NCBI RefSeq assembly: GCF_030295745.1 | Contig: NZ_AP027291.1 | Span: forward strand, 1-64,000 | DNA: 64,000 bases | Direction of reading: 5' to 3' | Source of the DNA: Mycolicibacterium sp. TUM20985 | Lineage (GTDB): Bacteria; Actinomycetota; Actinomycetes; Mycobacteriales; Mycobacteriaceae | Shown here: positions 30,087 to 37,776 of the stretch, piece by piece | How positions within the stretch are numbered: position 1 is the first letter of the stretch | Layout of the letters: each line of letters starts with the position of its first letter | The notes under the pieces: generated by a model | Told to the model about the DNA's origin: nothing | What the model saw: only the letters and a program-made list of their open reading frames with translations | The model's database searches: none | Position numbers and translations under genes: made by a program

Positions 30087-31679
30087 ATGGCCATGACCCT
30101 GGACAATCCGCCGCAATCGGCGGCCACCTTCACCCGCTCGAACGCAGCCACCCCACGCATACGCCCGGCCCTCGTCCTGACGGTGGTCCTGATCGCCGCC
30201 CTGGCGATCAACGTCGAGACGACGATCGTCAACGTCGCCCTCCCGACCCTGAACACCGAACTGGGCGCGTCGACGCGCGGACTGCAGTGGATCGTCGACG
30301 CCTACAACCTGGCGTTCGCCGCCTTGGTCCTGGCGGGTGGGACCGTCGGCGACAAGTTCGGCAGGCGCGGCACCCTGATCGCGGGCCTGGCCCTCTTCGC
30401 GGCGAGCAGTGTCGCGGCGGCGCTCTGCACCTCCACCGAATCGCTGATCGGTGCGCGACTGGTGATGGGGATGGCGTCCGCGCTCATCTATCCGACCACC
30501 CTGGCGATCATCACCGACACCTTCCGTGATCCCCGCCAGCGCGCGGCGGCCATCGGCGTGTGGGGTGCCGTCACCGGTCTGGGCGTGGCGGTCGGGCCAA
30601 TCCTCGGCGGTGCACTGCTCGAATCCTTCTGGTGGGGCAGCCTCTTCCTGGCCCTCGTCCCGATCGCAATCGTGGCGGCCATCGGCGCCGCCGTGTGGGT
30701 GCCACGCTCCGAACGCGATGACACGACGCGCCTCGACCGCGGCGGGTTGGTGCTGTCCGTGGTGATGCTGTCGGCCCTCGTCTACACGATCATCGAAGCA
30801 CCCGACCGCGGATGGGGTTCTGCCGCAACGCTCTTCGGGTTTGCGGTCGCCGCCACCGCGGTTGTGGCGTTCGCCTGGTGGGAGCGTCGAACCGCGGACC
30901 CATTGATCGACGTGCGGCTGTTCACCAACCTGCGGTTCAGCGCCGCCAGCGGTGCCGTCACGGTGGCCTTCTTCGCACTGTTCGGGTTCATCTTCCTCAT
31001 CACCCAGTTCTTCCAGCTGCTGCAGGGTTACGGACCGCTGGAGACCGGCGTGCGGATCCTTCCGGTGGCGCTCTCGATCGCCGTCGGCTCGGTCCTGGGC
31101 ACGCGTTTGGCCGTCACCCGGTTCGGCACGAAGGCCGTCGTCTTCATCGGCTTGGTGATGCTCGGCGCCGCGTTCTTCTGGATCGCGACGATCGACATCG
31201 ACGTGAGCTATCTGGTGGTCGCCGGACAGATGGTCCTGCTGGGTGGCGGACTCGGCCTCACGACCGCGCCGGCCACCGACTCGATCATGGGAGTGGTCCG
31301 GCCCGAGCAGGCGGGTGCTGGCTCGGCGGTCAACGACGCCACCCGTCAGATCGGTGGCACCCTCGGTGTCGCGGTGCTGGGCAGCATCTTCTCCACGCTC
31401 TACATTCGCAACCTGACCGACAGCACGACCCTGCAGATGTTGCCGGACGCAGCGCAGAGCACCGCGCGGGAAGGCCTGGCCCAAGGTCTGCAGGTCGCCG
31501 CTCGCGCCCCTGGCCAGATCGCTAACACGTTGCGCGACAACGTTGGTGACGCGTTCATGGCCGGTCTGCATGCGGGTTGCCTGACGGCAGGCGCGGTGTG
31601 TGTGGCCGGCGCGCTGTTCGCCCTGGCGTTCCTGCCCGCGCATCCCGTTGCGGCCGGCGCGGCCAGCGAGACCAACTAA
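30087..31679 (+). CDS. DHA2-type MFS drug efflux transporter (14 TM)
   Basis: A 530-residue proton-coupled exporter of the EmrB/QacA class. About 14 membrane helices are visible. Motif A-like GGTVGDKFGRR follows helix 2; the motif C region GAVTGLGVAVGPILGGALLE in helix 5 is the antiporter signature; NVALPTLNTELGAS and WIVDAYNLAFAAL at the start are typical of DHA2 pumps such as LfrA. The substrate is unknown; cationic dyes, antiseptics or quinolones are usual for the class. It lies directly after the tetR gene and its twin operators. The 3' end overlaps the convergent squalene-cyclase-like gene by 4 bp. ATG at 30093 is an alternative start. Confidence 0.92.
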   Translation: MAMTLDNPPQSAATFTRSNAATPRIRPALVLTVVLIAALAINVETTIVNVALPTLNTELGASTRGLQWIVDAYNLAFAALVLAGGTVGDKFGRRGTLIAGLALFAASSVAAALCTSTESLIGARLVMGMASALIYPTTLAIITDTFRDPRQRAAAIGVWGAVTGLGVAVGPILGGALLESFWWGSLFLALVPIAIVAAIGAAVWVPRSERDDTTRLDRGGLVLSVVMLSALVYTIIEAPDRGWGSAATLFGFAVAATAVVAFAWWERRTADPLIDVRLFTNLRFSAASGAVTVAFFALFGFIFLITQFFQLLQGYGPLETGVRILPVALSIAVGSVLGTRLAVTRFGTKAVVFIGLVMLGAAFFWIATIDIDVSYLVVAGQMVLLGGGLGLTTAPATDSIMGVVRPEQAGAGSAVNDATRQIGGTLGVAVLGSIFSTLYIRNLTDSTTLQMLPDAAQSTAREGLAQGLQVAARAPGQIANTLRDNVGDAFMAGLHAGCLTAGAVCVAGALFALAFLPAHPVAAGAASETN

Positions 31680-32644
31680 CCGGCATCCCACCAGTCGAGC
31701 ACCCGAATCCCGTTGAGTGTCAACCACTTCGAGGGCTCGCCCGCGGAGACGTCCACCTCGAACCACACTCGCCCCGGCTGCCGCCCGGCCTGCAGCCAGG
31801 TGCCGTCGGGTTGCCGGGCGGACCTGATCATCGCGATGGCGTCGGCCATCCGCGGGTCCGGTGCGGTGCCGTCGAACAGCGATCGACGACGGAAATACTC
31901 GGCGGCGTTGAGCACGCTGTAGCGCCACCGCGCCGGGTAGGCGAAGCTGTCCACCCACGGGCCCACGGGTTGGCCCGTCGACAAGCGGCGGAACAACCCC
32001 CGGGTCAGCAAATACTCCTCGCCGGCCCGCCTGGCGTCGCGGGTCGCGAAGGTGCCTCCCGTAGCCACCTCGAAGTCCAGAAGTCCCTTGAGCGCGTTGA
32101 GCGTCGAGTGGAACGACGACCGCGTCGAACCCTCGACCCATTCGCAGTTCCAGCCGCCGTCGGGGAGGCGGTGTTCGACGAACCAGTCGACGATGCCGGT
32201 GATGTCCGCCCCGAGCCATAGCCCGTTGGACACCGTCCAGGCGTTGATGCAGCAGTCGACCTCACCGTCCCAGTACGGCAAATCGTCGTATTCCCAGTGG
32301 CTGTTGGCGGCCAGTAGCTCTGCCGTGCCGCGAAGGGCGGCGGCCTCGACACCCCACTCCCGCAACGAATTCAGCGTCCAGGTGGTGGCGGTCCACGGTT
32401 GCCCGCCGCCCTCCGCCGCCTCGGGCCCCTCGAAGTCGAAGTCCGCCGGGAAGAAGGCACCTCCGGCCCATTGACCGTCGGGGTCCTGCAGCGCCAGCAG
32501 CCGTGCCCCGAAGCCTTCGGTCACGACCTTGGCTCGCGTGCGTTCCCACACCGCGGGCGGTTGCCGGATGACGTCACGCTCGACCTGCCAGCGCAGCGCC
32601 GGGTCGGAGTCCACGAGCCAGTCCGTCAGGGCCGCAGACGCCAT
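31676..32644 (-). CDS. Squalene cyclase-like (prenyltransferase/terpene cyclase fold) protein
   Basis: 322 residues with repeated alpha-barrel units of the squalene-cyclase/prenyltransferase type: LLALQDPDGQWAGG, HRLPDGGWNCEW and ARQPDGTWLQ are QW-like repeats. The protein is about half the length of true hopene cyclases and lacks an obvious DXDD protonation motif, so it is unlikely to be a full triterpene cyclase. Similar single-domain proteins are common in actinobacteria and uncharacterised. It may bind or process a glycan or isoprenoid; this is not supported by more than fold. Convergent with the MFS gene. Confidence 0.7.
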   Translation of the reverse strand: MASAALTDWLVDSDPALRWQVERDVIRQPPAVWERTRAKVVTEGFGARLLALQDPDGQWAGGAFFPADFDFEGPEAAEGGGQPWTATTWTLNSLREWGVEAAALRGTAELLAANSHWEYDDLPYWDGEVDCCINAWTVSNGLWLGADITGIVDWFVEHRLPDGGWNCEWVEGSTRSSFHSTLNALKGLLDFEVATGGTFATRDARRAGEEYLLTRGLFRRLSTGQPVGPWVDSFAYPARWRYSVLNAAEYFRRRSLFDGTAPDPRMADAIAMIRSARQPDGTWLQAGRQPGRVWFEVDVSAGEPSKWLTLNGIRVLDWWDAG

Positions 32645-32689
32645 GGCCCGAGCCTAACCCGACAACTGACGCCGGCGACGATGAGCAAC

Positions 32690-32695
32690 TACAGT
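32690..32695 (+). promoter_or_regulatory. -10 element for a probable leaderless MFS transcript
   Basis: TACAGT (TANNNT) ends 7 bp before the GTG start at 32703, the spacing expected for a leaderless message. Confidence 0.45.
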
Positions 32696-32702
32696 CCTGC
32701 TC

Positions 32703-34100
32703 GTGACTCTGACGACGGTGACGATGCCCCGCCGTCAGGTCGTCTTCATGGTCGCGGCCCTGGCGCTCTCGGTGATCTCCTTCCAGCTGAACGCCACCAT
32801 GCTCGGCCCGGCGTTCTACGACATCGAGACCGAGCTGGGCAAGGGCTCGTTCGCGGCCATGTCGACCTACTTCTACCTCGCCGGGGCCGTGGCCAACGTG
32901 GTGCTGATCCGGTGGAGTGACTACGTCGGTCGCAAGCGCGTCGTGGTCGGCATCCTGGTGCTGCTGTGCGTCGGTACGCTGCTCTGCATCCTCGGCACGT
33001 CGCTGCCGGTCGTGCTGGCGGGCCGCGTGATGCAGGGCGCCTGCAACGTCACCTTCGGACTGGCCTTCCTGATCATGCGAGAACGCCTGAGCGGAGCCGT
33101 CTTCGGCGTCTGCTGCGGTGTGGTCACGTCGATCAACGGCGGGGTGGCCGGGGTGGACGCACTGCTCGGTGGCTATCTGGCCGACCGGTTCGGCTACCGC
33201 TCGATCTTCCTGCTGATCCTCGTCATCGGAGTGGCCGGTCTCGCGTTCGCGTGGCGCGCCGTGCCCGCCGACGAACCCGATCGGGTCGCGTCGGGGCGAA
33301 TGGATTGGGTGGGTGCCGCACTGATCGGACTGGGAGTGGCGGGCCTGATCCTGTTCATCTCCAGCGGCGGCGACGCGGGCTGGTCGTCGCCCATCGCGCT
33401 GACGTTCATCGTCGTGGCCATCGTCGCCCTCGGGTTGCTCGTCATCGTCGAAAGACGCGTCAGCACACCGCTGGTCGACATCGACCAGATGCGCTCCCGC
33501 CTGGCCTGGCCGCTGATCGTGGCGACGATCCTCAACATGGCGTCGTTCATGGTGGTGGTGGGCTTCATCATCCTGAAGATCGCCGAGGATCCCGACTCCG
33601 GCTTCGGGCTCGACGGGACGACGACGGCCATCCTCTTCCTGACACCCGGGGCGATCGTGCAGCTGATCACCGCCCCCCTGATCGGGCGGCTCGCCGTGCG
33701 GATCGGCTTCGTCACGGTGCTGCGGGCGGGTATCGCCGGCTCGATCGCGGTGACCTCACTGCTGGCGATCTTCGCGCACAATCGCACCATGCTCGTCCTG
33801 TTGATGGCCGCGCTCGGCTGCGCCTTCATGGGCGTGACGCTCACGGCGATGAGCGTGCTCGGCGTCACGCAGGCTCCCGAGGACGCACCGGGGTCGCTGC
33901 CCGGCATCAGCAACGCGGCCTTCGGCATCGGCTCGTCGATCGGATTCGCTTGGGCGGGGCCGGTTGTCGGCTCGGGCACCGTCGGCAGTTTCGCGACGGC
34001 GCTGTGGATCTGCGCGGCCATCGGCGTCGTCTCACTCGGTTTCAGTCTGGTGCTCAAGCCGCGGGCGCTCGAGACGGGACATGGCACCATCGGAGCATGA
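32703..34100 (+). CDS. MFS transporter
   Basis: A 465-residue major facilitator protein with about 12-14 helices. The first half shows LAGAVANVVLIRWSDYVGRKR (motif A equivalent) and YLADRFGYRSIFLL (second cytoplasmic loop); the second half shows QLITAPLIGRLAVRIGF. It resembles DHA2-type exporters of small molecules, but the substrate is unknown. The GTG start is supported by the nearby -10 element. The stop overlaps the start of a small DUF1737 gene (ATGA), so the two are probably co-expressed. It is divergent from the squalene-cyclase-like gene. Confidence 0.88.
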   Translation: MTLTTVTMPRRQVVFMVAALALSVISFQLNATMLGPAFYDIETELGKGSFAAMSTYFYLAGAVANVVLIRWSDYVGRKRVVVGILVLLCVGTLLCILGTSLPVVLAGRVMQGACNVTFGLAFLIMRERLSGAVFGVCCGVVTSINGGVAGVDALLGGYLADRFGYRSIFLLILVIGVAGLAFAWRAVPADEPDRVASGRMDWVGAALIGLGVAGLILFISSGGDAGWSSPIALTFIVVAIVALGLLVIVERRVSTPLVDIDQMRSRLAWPLIVATILNMASFMVVVGFIILKIAEDPDSGFGLDGTTTAILFLTPGAIVQLITAPLIGRLAVRIGFVTVLRAGIAGSIAVTSLLAIFAHNRTMLVLLMAALGCAFMGVTLTAMSVLGVTQAPEDAPGSLPGISNAAFGIGSSIGFAWAGPVVGSGTVGSFATALWICAAIGVVSLGFSLVLKPRALETGHGTIGA

Positions 34101-34291
34101 CGGAACCACCGAACGGGTTGCCGAGATACCGCCTCCTGACCGGCGCCGACGACGAGGCGTTCTGCCGCCGCGTCAGCGAGGCGCTCGACCTTGGCTATGA
34201 GCTGTACGGGAACCCGGCGATCAGCCTGGACGGCGGGCGGGCCGTCGTCGCCCAGGCGGTCATCTGGCAGCAGGTCATCCGCTACGTCTGA
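34097..34291 (+). CDS. DUF1737 small protein
   Basis: A 64-residue protein beginning at an ATG that overlaps the MFS stop by 4 bp. The sequence LPRYRLLTGADDEAFCRRVSEALDLGYELYGNPAISLDGG is the DUF1737 pattern, a short fold found alone or fused to enzymes; its role is unknown. Coupling to the transporter gene suggests co-translation. It converges with prfC, whose stop lies 4 bp beyond. Confidence 0.82.
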   Translation: MTEPPNGLPRYRLLTGADDEAFCRRVSEALDLGYELYGNPAISLDGGRAVVAQAVIWQQVIRYV

Positions 34292-34294
34292 GAC

Positions 34295-35935
34295 CTAGTC
34301 GTCGCCGGCGGCGACCAACGAGGTCAGCTCGACCGATGGGTTGTCGCGCTGGAAGCCCTCGAGGCGCCACTTCGTGGAGAACAGCACCAGGATGACGCCG
34401 TCGGTCCGCGTGAAGACCTCCACCGACGGTTGCCGCTGCAGGAACTCGACGTCGTCCGGATCGGCGGCCCGCGCCACCGTGTAGGGCAGCGACTCCAGCG
34501 AGATGGGTGAGCTGAACTCGCCGGCCATGCGGTGGGTCGCCACCTCGAACTGCATCGGCCCAACGGCGGCGAACACGGGGGCCTGGTCACCGCGGCGGTC
34601 GGAGCGCAGCACCTGGACGACGCCCTCCTGCTCCAGCTGCTCGATGCCCTTGCGGAACTGCTTGTGCTTGCTGGGATCGGTGCCACGGGCGACGGCGAAG
34701 TGCTCGGGGGAGAAGCTCGGGATCGGCGGGTACTGCACCGGGACGTCGCGGTAGAGGGTGTCACCGGGCCGGAGCGCGTTGGCGTTGGCGAGTCCGATGA
34801 CGTCACCCGGCCACGCAGTGTCCAGCGTCGACCGCTGTTGGCCGAACACCGATTGCGCGTACTTCGTGACGAACGGCTTGCCGGTGGTGGCGTGGGTCAG
34901 CACCTCACCGCGTTCGAAGGTGCCCGAGCACACCCGCGCATAGGCGATGCGGTCGCGGTGCGCGGAGTCCATGCCCGCCTGCACCTTGAACACGAACGCG
35001 CTGAAGGGCGCGTCGGCGGCGCGCCGGTGACCCTCCACGTCGAGTTGCCCGTGCGGCGACGGGGCGAGCTGAACCAGCACGTCCAACAGCTGATTGACGC
35101 CGAAGTTCAGGGCCGCCGAGGTGAACAGCAGAGGCGTCGTCTCGCAGCCGAGGAACGTGTCCCGGTCGTAGTCGGAGCCGTCCGCGGCCAGCAGCTCGGA
35201 CTCCTCGACGGCGTTGTCCCAGTCGTCGCCCGCGGCAACGTGCGCGTCGGCCGGGGCGATGTGCTCCTCGGGCGCGGCCTTGGCTCCACCGGCTGTGCGG
35301 GTGTACCGGATGAACTCGCCGGTGCGTCGGTCCAGCACGCCCTTGAAGTCACCGGCGATGCCGACCGGCCACGTCAGCGGTGTGGGCCGCAGGCCGATCC
35401 TGGCCTGGATCTCGTCCAGCAGCTCCAGGGCGTCGCGGCCCGGCCGGTCCCACTTGTTGATCACCGTGATGATGGGGATTCGCCGGAGTCGACACACCTC
35501 GAACAGCTTGAGCGTCTGCGGTTCCAAACCCTTGGCGGCGTCGATGAGCATCACCGCGCAGTCGACGGCCGTGAGGACGCGGTAGGTGTCCTCGGAGAAG
35601 TCGGCGTGACCGGGGGTGTCCAGCAGGTTGATGACGCAGTCCTGCCCGCTCGGGGCGCGGTACGGGAACTGCAGCGCGGTCGACGTGATCGAGATGCCGC
35701 GAGCCTTCTCCATCTCCATCCAGTCCGACACGGTGGCGCGGCGACCGGCCTTGCCGTGGATGGCGCCGGCCTCGGTGATGACGTTGGCATGAAGCACCAG
35801 GGCCTCGGTCAACGTCGACTTGCCTGCGTCGGGGTGGCTGATCACCGCGAAGGTCCTGCGCCGCCGCGCCTCGGCGGTGATGCGGTCTGCGGCCCGCTCC
35901 TCGGCGGCCGTCAAGGTACCTGCGTTGTCGGTCAT
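34295..35935 (-). CDS. prfC: Peptide chain release factor 3
   Basis: A 546-residue translational GTPase that removes RF1/RF2 from the ribosome after peptide release. G-domain motifs: SHPDAGKST (G1), GISITSTAL (G2), DTPGHADF (G3) and NKWDRPGRD (G4). The RF3-specific C-terminal region includes KHKQFRKGIEQLEQEGVVQVL and AVGPMQFEVATHRMAGEFS. ATG at 35935 is preferred over an in-frame start at 35992, because it begins with the usual MTDNAGTLTAAEERAADRI and is preceded by GGAAA. RF3 is absent from many mycobacteria, so its presence is of note. Confidence 0.95.
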   Translation of the reverse strand: MTDNAGTLTAAEERAADRITAEARRRRTFAVISHPDAGKSTLTEALVLHANVITEAGAIHGKAGRRATVSDWMEMEKARGISITSTALQFPYRAPSGQDCVINLLDTPGHADFSEDTYRVLTAVDCAVMLIDAAKGLEPQTLKLFEVCRLRRIPIITVINKWDRPGRDALELLDEIQARIGLRPTPLTWPVGIAGDFKGVLDRRTGEFIRYTRTAGGAKAAPEEHIAPADAHVAAGDDWDNAVEESELLAADGSDYDRDTFLGCETTPLLFTSAALNFGVNQLLDVLVQLAPSPHGQLDVEGHRRAADAPFSAFVFKVQAGMDSAHRDRIAYARVCSGTFERGEVLTHATTGKPFVTKYAQSVFGQQRSTLDTAWPGDVIGLANANALRPGDTLYRDVPVQYPPIPSFSPEHFAVARGTDPSKHKQFRKGIEQLEQEGVVQVLRSDRRGDQAPVFAAVGPMQFEVATHRMAGEFSSPISLESLPYTVARAADPDDVEFLQRQPSVEVFTRTDGVILVLFSTKWRLEGFQRDNPSVELTSLVAAGDD

Positions 35936-35982
35936 GTCGTTTCCGATGATATTGGCCGGAGGTCCGAATCGATAAATCACTC

Positions 35983-36037
35983 GAGTGGCCACTCAACACA
36001 CGTTTTGCGGCGAATCGTGTGCGTTGAGTGGCCGCTC
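35983..36037. repeat. Long inverted repeat between the LCP gene and prfC (element 1)
   Basis: Left arm GAGTGGCCACTCAACACACG (35983-36002) and right arm CGTGTGCGTTGAGTGGCC.. (36016-36037) are reverse complements apart from one mismatch and a 2-base gap, with a 13-bp loop. It lies 5 bp past the LCP stop, so it can act as that gene's terminator. It shares its arm pattern with the element at 52687. Confidence 0.8.
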
Positions 36038-36041
36038 GGCG

Positions 36042-37553
36042 CTAGTTGACGCAGGGGATCCCGTCGCCACTGAGGGGTAGACCCGGATCCGGCGTGGGGG
36101 TGGCGGACGTACTGACGTCAACGCCCAACGATTCGCCACCCGTCGGTGCGGTGGCCAGGCTGTGGCCGTCGGCGGGAAGCTCGTACCCCTCGCCGAGAAC
36201 GACCCGCAGGTGTCCGGCGGCCAGGTCGGGATCCAGCCGGGGCGGTGCGGCGATGCCCAGGGTGGCCGCGGCCGCCTGAGCGGAACCCTCGGCGCCCGTG
36301 CCGTACTCGACCGTCGTCTGCCACTCGCCCGACTCGGGACCGCGCAGGGCGCCCTCTCGGAAACCGTTGTGGCTCAACATGGTCGATGCCTCCGTGGCGA
36401 GACCGCGGAGCCCGGTGGCGTTGACCACGTCCACCGTCGCCGGCTCGGACGCCACTGTCTGCACCGGCACCGGTTCACCGAAGGTCGTCGAGACGAGGGC
36501 GCGGATCGCGGTGGGGTCGACGATGTTGACGTCCTGACCGCCGACCGTGTCGTACCGCAGCACCGGCAGCGTCTGGTAGTGCACGTGCTCACCCGCCAGG
36601 GACCCGATGCGACGGAACAGATCCTGGTTCCATCCGCTGGACAGCACGACGTCCTTGCGGGCCACCTCCACCAGCGCGTCGAGCTTGCCCATGTCGGTGA
36701 ACGTGCCGGAGTCCTGCAGTTGCCGGATGACCGAGATCAGGAAGGCCTGCTGCCGGTGGGTGCGATCCAGGTCGCCGTTGTCCAGCCCGTGGCGCTGCCT
36801 GACGAACGCCAGCGCCTGCTGCGCGTTCAACGCCTGTCGGCCGGCGGGGAAGTCGGCGCCGGAGTAGTCGTCGTGCACGGCATGGTTCAGGCAGACCTCG
36901 ACGCCGCCCAGGCTCGCGGCCACGTCGTAGAAGCCGGCGAGGTTGACCTCGGCGAAGTAGTCGATCGGCACACCGGTCAGCGCCCGCACCACCGCCAGGG
37001 TCGCCCTGCGGCCGGCTTCGCGGCCCTCCTTCTCCAGCGCGGCCCGGTCGGACTCGCCGTCGTCGACGAGCTTCTGCTCTGCGTCGAACTTGGTCAGCCC
37101 GTAGGCCTCCTTGATCTTGATGCGGTGGTAACCCGGCACGACGCCCGAGACGTCGACATAGTCATCTCTCGGTATCGAGAACGCCTCGACGCTGCCGTCC
37201 TCGGCCAGATGGACCAGGATCAGGGTGTTGGTGTTGTAGCCACCGGAGGAGGAGTCGCCGGCGTGCAGCTGGTCCAACATCTCCTGCGGCAGGTCATCGC
37301 CGTTCTGATCCTTTCGTGAATCCAGCCCGATGAGCAGGATGTTGACCGCGGCGCCGGTCGAGCGCGGCGCCTCGGCGCCCAGCGCCTGGGACACCGTGAT
37401 GCCGCTCAGCAGGCCGTGAAGTGTCCACCAGCCCGCCCCGGTGGCGGCCAGCACGACGGCCGCGACGACCGCCACTCCGCTGCGGAGAACGGCGGCGGGT
37501 CGGAAGCTGCGGGCGCCCGACGGCATCGCGTGACGCCGCCTCTGCTTGCCCAT
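36042..37553 (-). CDS. LytR-CpsA-Psr (LCP) family cell-wall ligase with LytR_C domain
   Basis: A 503-residue membrane-anchored protein. The N-terminal basic cytoplasmic segment and helix (VLRSGVAVVAAVVLAATGAGWW) are followed by the LCP domain (about 75-290: NILLIGLDSRKDQNG, FSIPRDDYVDVSG, FVRQRHGLDNGDLDRTHRQQAFL, with the conserved Arg/Asp residues that bind polyprenyl-pyrophosphate). A C-terminal LytR_C domain follows (VDVVNATGLRGLATEASTMLSHNGF). LCP enzymes in mycobacteria attach arabinogalactan to peptidoglycan. The ATG at 37553 is chosen because AAGGCGG precedes it and the longer upstream frame is low-complexity. It stands alone on the minus strand. Confidence 0.92.
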   Translation of the reverse strand: MGKQRRRHAMPSGARSFRPAAVLRSGVAVVAAVVLAATGAGWWTLHGLLSGITVSQALGAEAPRSTGAAVNILLIGLDSRKDQNGDDLPQEMLDQLHAGDSSSGGYNTNTLILVHLAEDGSVEAFSIPRDDYVDVSGVVPGYHRIKIKEAYGLTKFDAEQKLVDDGESDRAALEKEGREAGRRATLAVVRALTGVPIDYFAEVNLAGFYDVAASLGGVEVCLNHAVHDDYSGADFPAGRQALNAQQALAFVRQRHGLDNGDLDRTHRQQAFLISVIRQLQDSGTFTDMGKLDALVEVARKDVVLSSGWNQDLFRRIGSLAGEHVHYQTLPVLRYDTVGGQDVNIVDPTAIRALVSTTFGEPVPVQTVASEPATVDVVNATGLRGLATEASTMLSHNGFREGALRGPESGEWQTTVEYGTGAEGSAQAAAATLGIAAPPRLDPDLAAGHLRVVLGEGYELPADGHSLATAPTGGESLGVDVSTSATPTPDPGLPLSGDGIPCVN

Positions 37554-37776
37554 CACCGCCGCCTTAGATTCGTCGCCATCCTCGCCATATGCGAGGAGCC
37601 TCGAGACTCGGCAGAGAACCGCCTGCAAGTCTTCGTCGGCCGGTTGCGCTGATCGCTCGCGGTCCTGGCTAGGTTCACCAGCGTGCGCCGAGGCGATTCT
37701 CAGCGTAGATGCAAGTTTCGGGACGTCGCCAGTCGACCGATTCGACGGACCGGCCCCCCTCGGCGCGGCGCTCCGG

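Noticed and set aside
30021..32219. A 732-residue minus-strand frame opposite the first MFS gene
   Set aside because: Antisense to clear membrane-helix coding sequence; His/Arg/Asp/Gly-rich composition typical of a shadow frame.
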